Assembly: GCA_035997545.1 (NCBI GenBank)
Contig: DASYIL010000116.1
Location: 1-32,694, forward strand
Source of the DNA: GCA-003244245 sp035997545
GTDB lineage: Bacteria; Actinomycetota; Actinomycetes; Mycobacteriales; Pseudonocardiaceae
DNA: 32,694 nt
Direction: 5' to 3'
Positions 6,737 to 15,300 of this stretch are shown piece after piece. The position numbers and the translations under genes are program-made. Every line of letters starts with the position of its first letter. Within the stretch, counting starts at the first letter, position 1. Under the pieces are notes generated by a model. It saw only the letters and a program-made list of their open reading frames with translations, was not told the DNA's origin and did not search any database.

Positions 6737-8706
6737 CCTCAGCAAGCCGGTACAGCTACGGGCCCTGGCACGGCGGCCCGGACCCGCTGGCGGCCCCCGC
6801 CGACCTGTCCGCGGCGCTGGACGAGATCGGCCGCGAGGTGATGGACGGCGCCTCGCCCCGGTCGGCGATGCGAGAACTGCTGCGCCGCGGAATGCCCGGC
6901 ACCCGGGGGATGGACGACCTGGCCCGCCGGGTATGGCAGCGCCGCGCCGAGATCACCCGTCGCCACCGGCTCGATGGTACCCTCCAGCAAGTCCGTGAGC
7001 TGCTGGAACGGGCCCTAGCCGCCGAGCGACGGGAGCTGTTCCCCGACCCCGACGACGACGCCCGGTTCCGCGAAGCCCGGCTCGATGCGCTACCCCCGGA
7101 CACCGCTCGCGCCATCACCGAGCTCGCCGATTACGACTGGCGTTCCGCGGAAGCCGCGCAGGCCTACCAGGACATCCGCGACCTGCTAGGCCAGCAGCTG
7201 CTCGAGCAGCGCTTTGAAGGGCTCAAGCAGGCGCTGCAGTCCACCTCGCCCGAGGATGTGGCACGGATTCAGCAGATGCTGTCGGACCTGAACGATCTGC
7301 TCGCAGCCCACGCCCGCGGTGACCCCGACACCCCGCAGCGCTTCGCGGAGTTCATGCGCCAGCACGGGGACTTCTTCCCGGAGCGCCCGCGCAACGTCGA
7401 CGAGCTGATCGACGCGCTGGCTGCCCGGGCGGCTGCGGCGCAGCGGATGCTCAACTCGATGAGCGCGCAGCAGCGCGCCGAGCTGGCCCAGCTCGTCCAG
7501 CAGGCCTTCGGTGACCCGCGGCTGGCCCAGCAGCTCGCCCAACTGGACGCCCGGCTGCAGGCGCTGCGGCCCGGCGAGGACTGGCAGGGCGTCGAGCGGT
7601 TCCGCGGTCAGGACCCGCTGGGACTGGGCGAGGGGGCGCAGGCGATGGCCGATCTCGCCGAGCTTGACGCACTGGCCGAGCAGCTCGCGCAGTCCTATGC
7701 CGGGGCCCGTGCTGAGGACGTCGACCTTGACGCACTGACCCGCCAGCTGGGCGACGAGGCCCGCATCGACGCCCGCCGGCTCGCCGAGCTGGAACGCGAG
7801 CTGGAGCGCCACGGCTTCTTCGAGCGCGCCCCGAACGGGTCGCTGCGGCTGTCACCCAAGGCGATGCGCCGGCTCGGCTCGCAGGCACTGGCCGATGTGG
7901 CCGATGCGCTACGCAGCCGGCGCGGGGAGCGCGACCTGCACCGGGCCGGCGCCGCCGGGGAACCCACCGGGGGCACTCGGGCCTGGGAGTTCGGCGACTC
8001 CGAGCCGTGGGACGTCCCCCGCACCGTGCGCAACGCCGTGCTGCGTCGCGCAAGTATGGGCAGGGCTGGCGTGGGGAGCGTGGACCCGCTGCTGACCGTC
8101 GAGGACGTCGAGGTGATCGATACCGAGCAGCGCGCGCGGGCTGCGGTGGCGTTGTGCGTGGACACCTCGTGGTCGATGGTGCAGGACGGGCACTGGGTGC
8201 CGATGAAGCGCACCGCGCTGGCGCTGCACCACCTGGTCCGGACCCGGTACCGTTCCGACGCGCTGGAGCTGATCACCTTCGGCCGCCAGGCGCAGCGGGT
8301 GGACATCGCAGCGCTCACCGGGCTGGCCGGAGTGTGGGAGCAGGGCACCAACCTGCATCATGCGCTGCTGCTGGCCGGGCGGCATCTGCGCCGCCACCCA
8401 GATGCCGCGCAGGTCCTGCTGGTGATCACCGACGGGGAGCCCACCGCGCACCTGGAAGCCGATGGGGAGGCAGTCTTCAGTTACCCGCCGCTGTCCCAGA
8501 CGCTGGCCCTGACGGTGCGCGAGATGGACGGGTTGGCCCGCAACGGCACGGCGGTGAGCATCGTGATGCTGGGCCAGGACCCCCGGCTCGCCGGGTTCGT
8601 GCACGCACTGGCCCGGCGCTGCGGCGGGCGGGTGCTCGACCCCGGGGTGGACTGGTTGGGCGCCGCAGTGGTGGGCGACTACCTACGCCACCGCCGACGC
8701 CGCTAA
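6733..8706 (+). CDS. VWA-domain protein, partner of the AAA+ ATPase
   Basis: This 657-aa protein overlaps the upstream ATPase gene by 4 bp. Residues 80-420 are rich in Gln, Ala, Glu and Leu and look like long helices or coiled coils (for example ARRLAELERELERHGFF). The C-terminal von Willebrand A domain, about residues 470-650, has an intact metal-ion site DTSWS starting at D477, and later ITDGEP. It has no signal peptide, so it is probably cytoplasmic. It resembles the actinobacterial Rv0959-type proteins. The ATPase is expected to use the VWA protein to recruit or modify a client. No terminator is obvious, apart from a long-loop inverted repeat downstream. Confidence 0.88.
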   Translation: MTSASRYSYGPWHGGPDPLAAPADLSAALDEIGREVMDGASPRSAMRELLRRGMPGTRGMDDLARRVWQRRAEITRRHRLDGTLQQVRELLERALAAERRELFPDPDDDARFREARLDALPPDTARAITELADYDWRSAEAAQAYQDIRDLLGQQLLEQRFEGLKQALQSTSPEDVARIQQMLSDLNDLLAAHARGDPDTPQRFAEFMRQHGDFFPERPRNVDELIDALAARAAAAQRMLNSMSAQQRAELAQLVQQAFGDPRLAQQLAQLDARLQALRPGEDWQGVERFRGQDPLGLGEGAQAMADLAELDALAEQLAQSYAGARAEDVDLDALTRQLGDEARIDARRLAELERELERHGFFERAPNGSLRLSPKAMRRLGSQALADVADALRSRRGERDLHRAGAAGEPTGGTRAWEFGDSEPWDVPRTVRNAVLRRASMGRAGVGSVDPLLTVEDVEVIDTEQRARAAVALCVDTSWSMVQDGHWVPMKRTALALHHLVRTRYRSDALELITFGRQAQRVDIAALTGLAGVWEQGTNLHHALLLAGRHLRRHPDAAQVLLVITDGEPTAHLEADGEAVFSYPPLSQTLALTVREMDGLARNGTAVSIVMLGQDPRLAGFVHALARRCGGRVLDPGVDWLGAAVVGDYLRHRRRR

Positions 8707-8730
8707 CCCCTCACCCCCGCGTGTCCGGCT

Positions 8731-8787
8731 CGCGTGCACGGTGTGTCCGGCCCCATCTGCACGGTGCGTCTGAGCGTCGTGCACGCG
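8731..8787 (+). terminator. Possible terminator: 9-bp stem with long loop
   Basis: CGCGTGCAC (8731-8739) pairs with GTGCACGCG (8779-8787). The 39-nt loop makes this a weak call. The region also repeats gtgtccgg and tgcacggtg. It lies between the VWA gene and mshC. Confidence 0.3.
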
Positions 8788-8814
8788 TGCGCGGACCGGC
8801 GTGCTGCGGTGACG

Positions 8815-8820
8815 TAGGGT
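8815..8820 (+). promoter_or_regulatory. -10 element TAGGGT of mshC, leaderless
   Basis: TAGGGT lies 7 nt before the ATG at 8828, and no ribosome-binding site is seen between them. Confidence 0.5.
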
Positions 8821-8827
8821 CGAAAGC

Positions 8828-10066
8828 ATGCAACCCTGGGCATCGACACAGGTCCCGCAACTCCCCGGCCAGGGTCCTCCGCTGCGGTTACACGACACCG
8901 CGACCGGCACGGTGCGGCCGACCGCGCCCGGGCACACCGCGCGGATGTACGTCTGCGGGATCACCCCCTACGACGCCACTCACCTCGGGCATGCGGCCAC
9001 CTACCTGGCCTTCGACCTGATCCACCGGTACTGGCGCGACGCTGGCCACGAGGTGCACTACGTGCAGAACGTCACCGATGTCGACGACCCGTTGCTGGCC
9101 CGGGCTCAGCGTGACCTGGACGACTGGGTGGTGCTCGGGATGCGTGAGACCGCGCTGTTCCGGGAGGACATGGAGTCGCTGCGGGTGCTGCCCCCGCGGG
9201 ACTTCATCGGTGCCGTGGAAGCGATCGGCGAGATCGTCGAAGTGGTCGGCAAGCTGCTCACCGCCGGCGCCGCCTACCGGGTCGACGACCCCCAGCACCC
9301 GGACATTTACTTCGACCACCAGGCCGCTCAACACTTTGGATACGTGTCGGGTTACGACGAGGACACCATGGCCCGGCTGTGCGCCGAGCGTGGCGGGGAC
9401 CCGGAGCGGCCCGGCAAGCACCACCCGCTGGACGCCTTGGTGTGGCGCACAGCGCGGGAAGGTGAGCCGTCCTGGGACTCCGAGCTGGGTCTGGGGCGCC
9501 CGGGCTGGCACGTGGAGTGCTGTGCGATCGCACTCAACCGGCTCGGAACCGGCTTCGACGTGCAGGGCGGGGGTTCTGACCTGATCTTCCCACACCACGA
9601 GTTCTCCGCCGCCCACGCCGAGGCGCTCACCGGCGAGCACCCGGTAGCCCGGCACTACATCCACACCGGGATGATCGCCCTCGACGGCGAGAAGATGTCC
9701 AAGTCGAAGGGCAACCTGGTCTTCGTCTCCCGGCTGCGCGCCGATGGGGTGGATCCCATGGCGCTGCGCCTGGCGTTGCTGTCCGAGTACTACCGCACCG
9801 ACCGGTCCTGGACCGGTGCGCTGCTCGACGCGGCGGTGATCCGGCTGGCCCGGTGGCGCGAGGCCGTCGCGCTGCCCGCCGGGGCACCCGCGGAGGACGT
9901 CATCAGCCGGCTACGCGCCCATCTGGCCGACGATCTGGACACCCCGCAAGCGCTGGCCACGCTGGACGACTGGGCCAAGCAGACGCTGATCCGGCGAGGC
10001 CCGGACGCCACCGCGCCGACCCTGGTGCGCACCGCCATCGACGCCCTGCTCGGCGTCGTGTTGTGA
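8828..10066 (+). CDS. mshC: L-cysteine:1D-myo-inosityl glucosaminide ligase (mycothiol synthesis)
   Basis: MshC joins cysteine to GlcN-inositol using ATP, the third step of mycothiol synthesis, in the cytoplasm. This 412-aa protein is a truncated class I cysteinyl-tRNA synthetase fold. It has the zinc ligand C43, the HIGH-like THLGHAA at 51-57, zinc residues C231/C232 in GWHVECC, a downstream FPHHE, and KMSKS at 289-293. It lacks the C-terminal anticodon-binding region of true CysRS, and its length fits MshC (about 410 aa). The position near PAC2, metH and the SCO1521/DUF3090 pair also matches the mycobacterial mshC neighbourhood. Confidence 0.93.
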   Translation: MQPWASTQVPQLPGQGPPLRLHDTATGTVRPTAPGHTARMYVCGITPYDATHLGHAATYLAFDLIHRYWRDAGHEVHYVQNVTDVDDPLLARAQRDLDDWVVLGMRETALFREDMESLRVLPPRDFIGAVEAIGEIVEVVGKLLTAGAAYRVDDPQHPDIYFDHQAAQHFGYVSGYDEDTMARLCAERGGDPERPGKHHPLDALVWRTAREGEPSWDSELGLGRPGWHVECCAIALNRLGTGFDVQGGGSDLIFPHHEFSAAHAEALTGEHPVARHYIHTGMIALDGEKMSKSKGNLVFVSRLRADGVDPMALRLALLSEYYRTDRSWTGALLDAAVIRLARWREAVALPAGAPAEDVISRLRAHLADDLDTPQALATLDDWAKQTLIRRGPDATAPTLVRTAIDALLGVVL

Positions 10067-10110
10067 CCCGATCCCGATAACCGCGCTCGCACCGACTGCC
10101 CTCCCTGTTC

Positions 10111-10131
10111 CCACGGTCAAGATGGCCGTGG
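10111..10131 (+). terminator. Terminator hairpin after mshC
   Basis: CCACGGTC (10111-10118), loop aagat, GGCCGTGG (10124-10131): an 8-bp stem with one G-T pair. It lies 45 bp after the mshC stop and before the convergent DUF397 gene, so it may serve both. Confidence 0.6.
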
Positions 10132-10196
10132 CCAACGACGTGCCCTCGTGTCGTGGTGACTCTCGGGCACCGACGTGGGGTCTACGACTCGGGCGG

Positions 10197-10385
10197 TCAG
10201 CGGGTGACGGTGCTCAGGAAGGCCCGCCAGGCGATCACGGGGACAGCCAGCGCGGGACCGTCGCGGTCCTTGGAGTCGCGCACCAGCACAGCGTCCGGGG
10301 CGGGCGCGACCTCGACGCAGTTACCGCTGCCGTAGCTGTAGCTGCTGGTGTGCCAGACGATGCTGTCCGGCTCAGGTGCGGTCAT
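10197..10385 (-). CDS. DUF397 domain protein
   Basis: This 62-aa protein has the DUF397 signature: WHTSSYSYGSGNCVEV, then VRDSKDRDGPAL, then AWRAFL. The ATG at 10385 overlaps the end of the upstream XRE-DUF5753 gene by 14 bp and is preferred over an in-frame start at 10430. DUF397 genes accompany XRE-DUF5753 regulators in Streptomyces and Pseudonocardiales (BldB/WhiJ-type modules) and are thought to act with them, often in development or secondary metabolism. Here the regulator gene is broken, so this protein may be an orphan. Confidence 0.85.
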   Translation of the reverse strand: MTAPEPDSIVWHTSSYSYGSGNCVEVAPAPDAVLVRDSKDRDGPALAVPVIAWRAFLSTVTR

Positions 10386-11079
10386 GGTGATCTTCCCGAT
10401 CCGCATAGAGCTCGGTTGCCAGGGTGGCAATCAGCTCTCTGGATTGTCCCTCGCCCAGCGCGGTGTCCGCGAGCGTCCCCAGGATGTGCCGGTACGCCTG
10501 AATCTCCTCCGGTTTCTCCAGGAACAGGCTGGAGGTCTCGCTCTCCCCATACACCACTGGTTTGAAGTCGGCGAACTCCATGAGTCGGAACGCCCGGCCA
10601 TGGCGGCATGCGCGCCGAGCCAGCCGGGCGGCCACCCGGTCGTCCACCTCGTTGGCCGGCACGTTGACGACTCGACTGATCACCGCGCGGGCGTACTCGC
10701 CGGTCTGCAGCAGGCCGGGCACGCCGGTCGCCTCGAAATCGCTGATCGCGACCGCCTTGTTCCCGTGGTCGATCAGCGTGACGAGCTGTTTGGGCAGCCG
10801 GGAGCCATGTTGCTGGAACCAGCCGGGGGTGTGCTGCTCCTGGCAGAGCGCGAGTAGCCGGTCCCGCTCGGGGCCCTTGACTCGGCACACCCCGCCCGAG
10901 GAAAGCCGCGACGTCCAGCTCGGTGGCGCCGCGTTTGCCGGACAGCAGCCGCGACACCCAGCTCGGTGACCAGCCGAGCAGATGCGCGGCCTGCTTGCCG
11001 TTCAGCACCGCCTGTCGCATCGCCTGGCGCAACCCGGCGCCGAGCTCCCGGCTGCGTACTGCGGTTCGCGATCGCGCAT
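10372..11079 (-). pseudogene. XRE-family regulator with DUF5753 domain, two frameshifts
   Basis: The probable start is ATG 11079, preceded by GGAGG (GCGGAGGTCACC). Translation from it gives MRDREPQY and then runs to a stop at about 11002. The helix-turn-helix (ELGAGLRQAMRQAVLNGKQAAHLLGWSPSWVSRLLSGK, given here only as landmarks at about 11040-10930) is in the next frame. At 10891-10898 a tandem CGGG duplication (CCCGCCCG on the plus strand) shifts the frame again. Removing one copy restores AAFLGVCRVKG. The DUF5753 sensor part (GWFQQHGSRLPKQL, then VPGLLQTGEYAR) is intact to the stop at 10372. Either the gene is inactivated or both sites are sequencing errors. Confidence 0.8.
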
Positions 11080-11106
11080 GGTGACCTCCGCAGCGGGGGG
11101 GATCCG

Positions 11107-11305
11107 GTGAGTTGGTATCTGAGATCGATAGCCGACTACGACATGCACCGCGCCGGCGGGCTGCGCCCGGACGGCACCGTAATGGCGCAGTGCGGTGCGC
11201 ATTTCCGGCCACGACCGTTACCGCGGTGGCCCGGCACTGCCCGGTAATCCCTACGATCTCGAGCGGATCTGCCCGGAGTGCTACCGCTTCCAGGGCACCC
11301 GGTGA
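11107..11305 (+). pseudogene. Small Cys-containing protein next to XRE regulator, frameshifted
   Basis: GTG 11107 opens a frame beginning VSWYLRSIADYDMHRAGGL and containing GTVMAQCGAHFRPRPLP. It stops early at TAA 11245-11247. Near 11220-11226 the match passes to the next frame, continuing PALPGNPYDLERICPECYRF and ending TGA 11303-11305. The repaired protein would be about 65 aa with one internal Cys and a CPEC motif, a possible metal-binding pair. I recall similar small proteins beside XRE-DUF5753/DUF397 genes in Pseudonocardiaceae; their function is unknown. It is divergent from the XRE gene with 27 bp between starts. Confidence 0.65.
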
Positions 11306-11307
11306 AT

Positions 11308-11337
11308 CGCCCCGCGCTGAATGCGGTTAACGGGGCG
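11308..11337. terminator. Bidirectional terminator between convergent genes
   Basis: CGCCCCG (11308-11314) pairs with CGGGGCG (11331-11337), and an inner CGC/GCG extends the stem. It lies 2 bp after the small Cys gene and 1 bp before the PAC2 stop codon, so it can terminate both strands. Confidence 0.7.
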
Positions 11338-11338
11338 G

Positions 11339-12259
11339 CTAGCGGGTGTCGCGGGGTCCGCGGGGGCCCGAGGTGCCGCCGGGACGGCGGCGGCGCAGGT
11401 AGCGCTCGAAATCGGCGGCGATGGCGTCCCCACTGGCCTCGTGCAAGGTGATCTCGGTGTCGCCGCGTTCCTCCAGTGCCCGCACGTAGCTGGCGACTTC
11501 GTCGTCCTCGTCGGCCATCTCGCTGACCGTCGCCTCCCACTCCTCTGACTCCTCCGGGAGCGCACCGAGCGGGACCTCAAGGTCGAGCACCTCCTCCACC
11601 CGGTGCAGCAGCGCCAGGGTGGCCTTGGGGGACGGCGGGGCGGAGACGTAGTGCGGCACCGCGGCCCAGAACGAGATGGCCGGCACCCCGGCCTGCACGC
11701 AGGCGTCCTGGAAGACCCCCACGATCCCGGTCGGGCCCTCGTACTTGGAACGCTCCAACTTGAACCGGGCGGCCGAAGTAGCGTCAAAGGAGGAGCCGGT
11801 GACCGGCACCGGCCGGGTGTGCGGAGTATCGGCGAGCAGTGCACCAAGGGTCACCACTGTGGTGATCCCCAGGTCCTGGACGTAGCGCAGCAGCTCGTCG
11901 CAGAATGATCGCCAGCGCATGTTCGGCTCGATACCGTGCACCAGCACCACGTCGTAATCCGCCCCGGGCGGATGGCACACCGACAGCCGGGTGGTGGGCC
12001 ACTCGACCAGCCGGGTGATCCCGTCGACCAGTTTGGTACTGGGCCTGGTGACCTGGAAGTCGTAGTAGTCCTCGGGGTCGAGCTCAGCCAGCGGCGTCGC
12101 GTCCCAGCTCAGCTGCAGGTGCTCGATCGCAGTACTGGCGGCGTCCCCGGCGTCGTTCCAGCCCTCGAACGCGGCCACCAGTACCGGGGAAGTGAGCTGC
12201 GGCAGCAGCTGGGATCCGCGGGCGGCCGGACCGGTGCCGGAGGTGTCGGGATGGGTCAC
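11339..12259 (-). CDS. PAC2 family protein (proteasome assembly chaperone-like)
   Basis: This 306-aa protein from GTG 12259 has the PAC2 hallmarks: VLVAAFEGWNDAGDAAS near the N-terminus, then VLVHGIEPNMRW, VVTLGALLADTPHTRPVPV, and ISFWAAVPHYV. It is the Rv2125-type actinobacterial protein. PAC2 is named after a eukaryotic proteasome assembly chaperone; the bacterial role is not established. It ends in an acidic helix and a basic Arg-rich tail (YLRRRRPGG). It is divergent from metH, with an 83-bp intergenic region carrying both -10 elements. The Pup-proteasome cluster is 7 kb away, so a functional link is only suggested. Confidence 0.9.
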   Translation of the reverse strand: MTHPDTSGTGPAARGSQLLPQLTSPVLVAAFEGWNDAGDAASTAIEHLQLSWDATPLAELDPEDYYDFQVTRPSTKLVDGITRLVEWPTTRLSVCHPPGADYDVVLVHGIEPNMRWRSFCDELLRYVQDLGITTVVTLGALLADTPHTRPVPVTGSSFDATSAARFKLERSKYEGPTGIVGVFQDACVQAGVPAISFWAAVPHYVSAPPSPKATLALLHRVEEVLDLEVPLGALPEESEEWEATVSEMADEDDEVASYVRALEERGDTEITLHEASGDAIAADFERYLRRRRPGGTSGPRGPRDTR

Positions 12260-12265
12260 TGCGTT

Positions 12266-12271
12266 AGCCTA
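12266..12271 (-). promoter_or_regulatory. -10 element TAGGCT of the PAC2 gene, leaderless
   Basis: On the minus strand TAGGCT is followed by 6 nt and then GTG 12259. Confidence 0.5.
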
Positions 12272-12329
12272 CGACCCCTAGGCCGAGATGGCCGTCACGT
12301 GCTACCAGGGAATCCCGATATCCCTGCTC

Positions 12330-12335
12330 TACGCT
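12330..12335 (+). promoter_or_regulatory. -10 element TACGCT of metH, leaderless
   Basis: TACGCT is followed by gaatctc (7 nt) and ATG 12343. The short leader leaves no room for a cobalamin riboswitch. Confidence 0.5.
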
Positions 12336-12342
12336 GAATCTC

Positions 12343-15300
12343 ATGTCTTGGTCACCGCTGCTCGACGTCGTCGCGCGCCGTGTCCTGGTCGCGGACGGGG
12401 CAATGGGCACGATGCTGCAGTCAGTCCCGCTGAGCTTGGACGACTTCGCCGGGTTGGAGGGCTGCAACGAGATTCTCAACGTCACCCGGCCGGACGTCGT
12501 CCGTGCCGTGCACCGGGGCTACCTGGAGGCAGGCGCCGACGCGGTGGAGTCCAACACCTTCGGCGCCAATCTGGCCAACCTCGCCGAATACGACATCGCC
12601 GACCGGATCCGGGAGCTTGCTGAGGCGGGCGCCACGCTCGCTCGCGAGGTGGCCGACGAGTTCACCGAACCGGACCGGCCGCGGTTCGTACTCGGCTCCG
12701 TCGGCCCCGGCACTAAGCTGCCCACCCTGGGTCACATCTCCTTCGCCGAGCTGCGCGACGCCTACCTCGAGCAGGTCCGCGGCCTGCTCGCCGGCGGAGT
12801 CGACGCGGTGTTGGTGGAGACCAGCCAGGACCTGCTGCAGTGCAAGGCGGCGGTGATCGGTGCGCGACGCGCGATGGTCGCCGAGGGGCGGCACGTCCCG
12901 ATCATCACCCAGGTCACCCTGGAGACCACCGGGACGATGCTGCTGGGCACCGAGATAGGTGCGGCGCTGACCGCGCTGGAACCGCTGGGCATCGACCTGA
13001 TCGGGCTGAACTGCGCCACCGGCCCGGCCGAGATGAGCGAGCACCTTCGGCAGCTGTCCAAGCATTCCCGGATCCCGCTGTCGGTGATGCCCAACGCCGG
13101 CCTGCCCGAGCTCGGCACGGACGGGGCGGTCTACCCGCTGACCCCGGACGAGCTGGCCACCGCACTGGCCGGCTTCGTCACCGAGTTCGGTGTCCGGTTG
13201 GTCGGTGGTTGCTGTGGCACCACCGGGGAGCACATCGCGGCGGTGGTTGAGGCAGTAGCCGGCCTGCAACCCCGCAACCGGCGGCCACGTCCCGAGCCCG
13301 GGGTGTCCTCGCTGTACAGCGCGGTGCCGTTTCGCCAGGACGCCAGCGTGCTGATGATCGGTGAGCGGACCAACGCCAACGGGTCCAAGGCGTTCCGCGA
13401 GGCCATGCTGGCGGAGCGCTTCGAGGACTGCGTGGAGATCGCTCGCACGCAGACCCGCGACGGCGCGCACCTGATCGACCTGTGCGTGGACTACGTCGGC
13501 CGCGACGGCGCCGCCGACATGGCCGAGCTGGCCGGGCGGTTGGCCACCGCGTCGACGCTGCCGGTGATGCTGGACTCCACCGAGCCCGCGGTGCTGCAGG
13601 CCGGCTTGGAACGCTTCGGCGGGCGGTGCGTGGTCAACTCGGTGAACTACGAGGACGGCGACGGACCCGGTTCGCGCTACCAGCGCGTCATGGCACTGGT
13701 CCGCGAGCACGGCGCCTCCGTGGTGGCGCTGTGCATCGACGAGCAAGGCCAGGCCCGCACCGCGGAGTGGAAGGTCCGGGTGGCCTGCCGGCTGATCGAC
13801 GATCTGACCGCCAACTGGGGCCTGCGCACCTGCGACGTCATCGTCGACTGCCTCACCTTCCCGATCTCCACGGGTCAGGAGGAGGTGCGTCGCGACGCGC
13901 TGGAGACCATCGAGGCGATCCGCGAGCTCAAGCGTCGCTACCCGGAGGTGCAGACCACACTCGGCGTCTCCAACGTCTCCTTCGGCCTCAACCCCGCGGC
14001 CCGTCAGGTACTCAACTCGGTCTTCCTGCATGAATGCGTGCAAGCTGGCCTCGACACTGCGATCGTGCACGCATCGAAGATCATCCCGATGGCCCGGATC
14101 CCGGACGAGCACCGGGCCGTGGCCCTGGATCTGGTGTACGACCGGCGGCGATCTGCGGCGGCGGAAGATCCGGGGGGAGACTACGACCCGCTGCAGGCGC
14201 TGATGGCGCTGTTCGATGGTGTCACGACGTCGTCGTCGAGACAGTCGCGGGCCGCCGAGCTGGCCGCGCTGCCGCTGTTCGAGCGGCTGGAGCGGCGGAT
14301 CGTCGACGGGGACCGCAACGGGCTGGCCGAGGACCTGGACGCCGCGCTGGAGCAGCGGCCCGCACTGCAGATCATCAACGATACCTTGCTGTCCGGAATG
14401 AAGACCGTCGGTGACCTGTTCGGCTCAGGCCAGATGCAGCTGCCGTTTGTGCTGCAGTCGGCCGAGGCGATGAAGGCGGCGGTCGCGCACCTCGAACCGC
14501 ATATGGAGCGGTCCGAAAACGGTACCGCCGACACCAAGGGCCGGCTGGTGCTGGCCACCGTCAGGGGTGACGTGCACGACATCGGCAAGAACCTGGTGGA
14601 CATCATCCTGTCCAACAACGGCTACGAGGTGGTTAACCTCGGCATCAAGCAACCCATCAGCGCGATTCTGCAGGCCGCCGCGGAGCACCGCGCGGACGCC
14701 ATCGGGATGTCGGGGCTGCTCGTCAAGTCGACAGTGATCATGAAGGAGAACCTCGAGGAGATGAACTCCCGGGGTCTGGCCGACGCGCTGCCGGTGCTGC
14801 TCGGCGGGGCGGCGCTGACCCGCGCCTACGTGGAGAACGACCTCGCCGAGCTATACGCAGGGGAGGTCCGCTACGCGCGGGATGCCTTCGAGGGGCTGCG
14901 GCTGATGGACTCGATCATGACCAGGAAGCGGGGCGGCACGGTGGTGGCCGACCCGAAGGAGGAAGCCAAGGCGGCTGAGCGTAAGGCGCGCCGGCAACGG
15001 TCGCTGCGCATCGCCCAGGCGCGCCGGGTTCGGGAGCGCGAGGCTGACGGCCCGGCACCGGCACGCTCTGACGTAGCCACCGATGTGCCAATCCCGGCTC
15101 CGCCGTTCTGGGGCTCCCGGGTAGTCAGGGGCATTCCGGCGGCCGAGTTCACCGCGATGCTCGACGAGCGGGCCACCTTCCTGGGCCAGTGGGGTTTGCG
15201 CGGTTCCCGGAGCAAGGACGGTCCCTCCTACGAGGAGCTGGTGGAGACCGAGGGACGGCCCCGGCTGCGGTACTGGCTGGACCGGCTGACCACCGAGGGG

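Noticed and set aside
5267..8706. True magnesium or cobalt chelatase subunits
   Set aside because: No large chelatase subunit or tetrapyrrole genes are present; the pair fits the generic MoxR/VWA type.
8828..10066. Cysteinyl-tRNA synthetase
   Set aside because: The C-terminal anticodon-binding part is missing, and length and neighbourhood fit MshC.
12260..12342. Cobalamin riboswitch upstream of metH
   Set aside because: Only 83 bp separate metH from the divergent gene, and a -10 element lies 7 nt before the ATG.
12421..14112. 563-codon minus-strand frame inside metH
   Set aside because: It is antisense to a complete MetH with all motifs; long opposite frames are common in high-GC genes.
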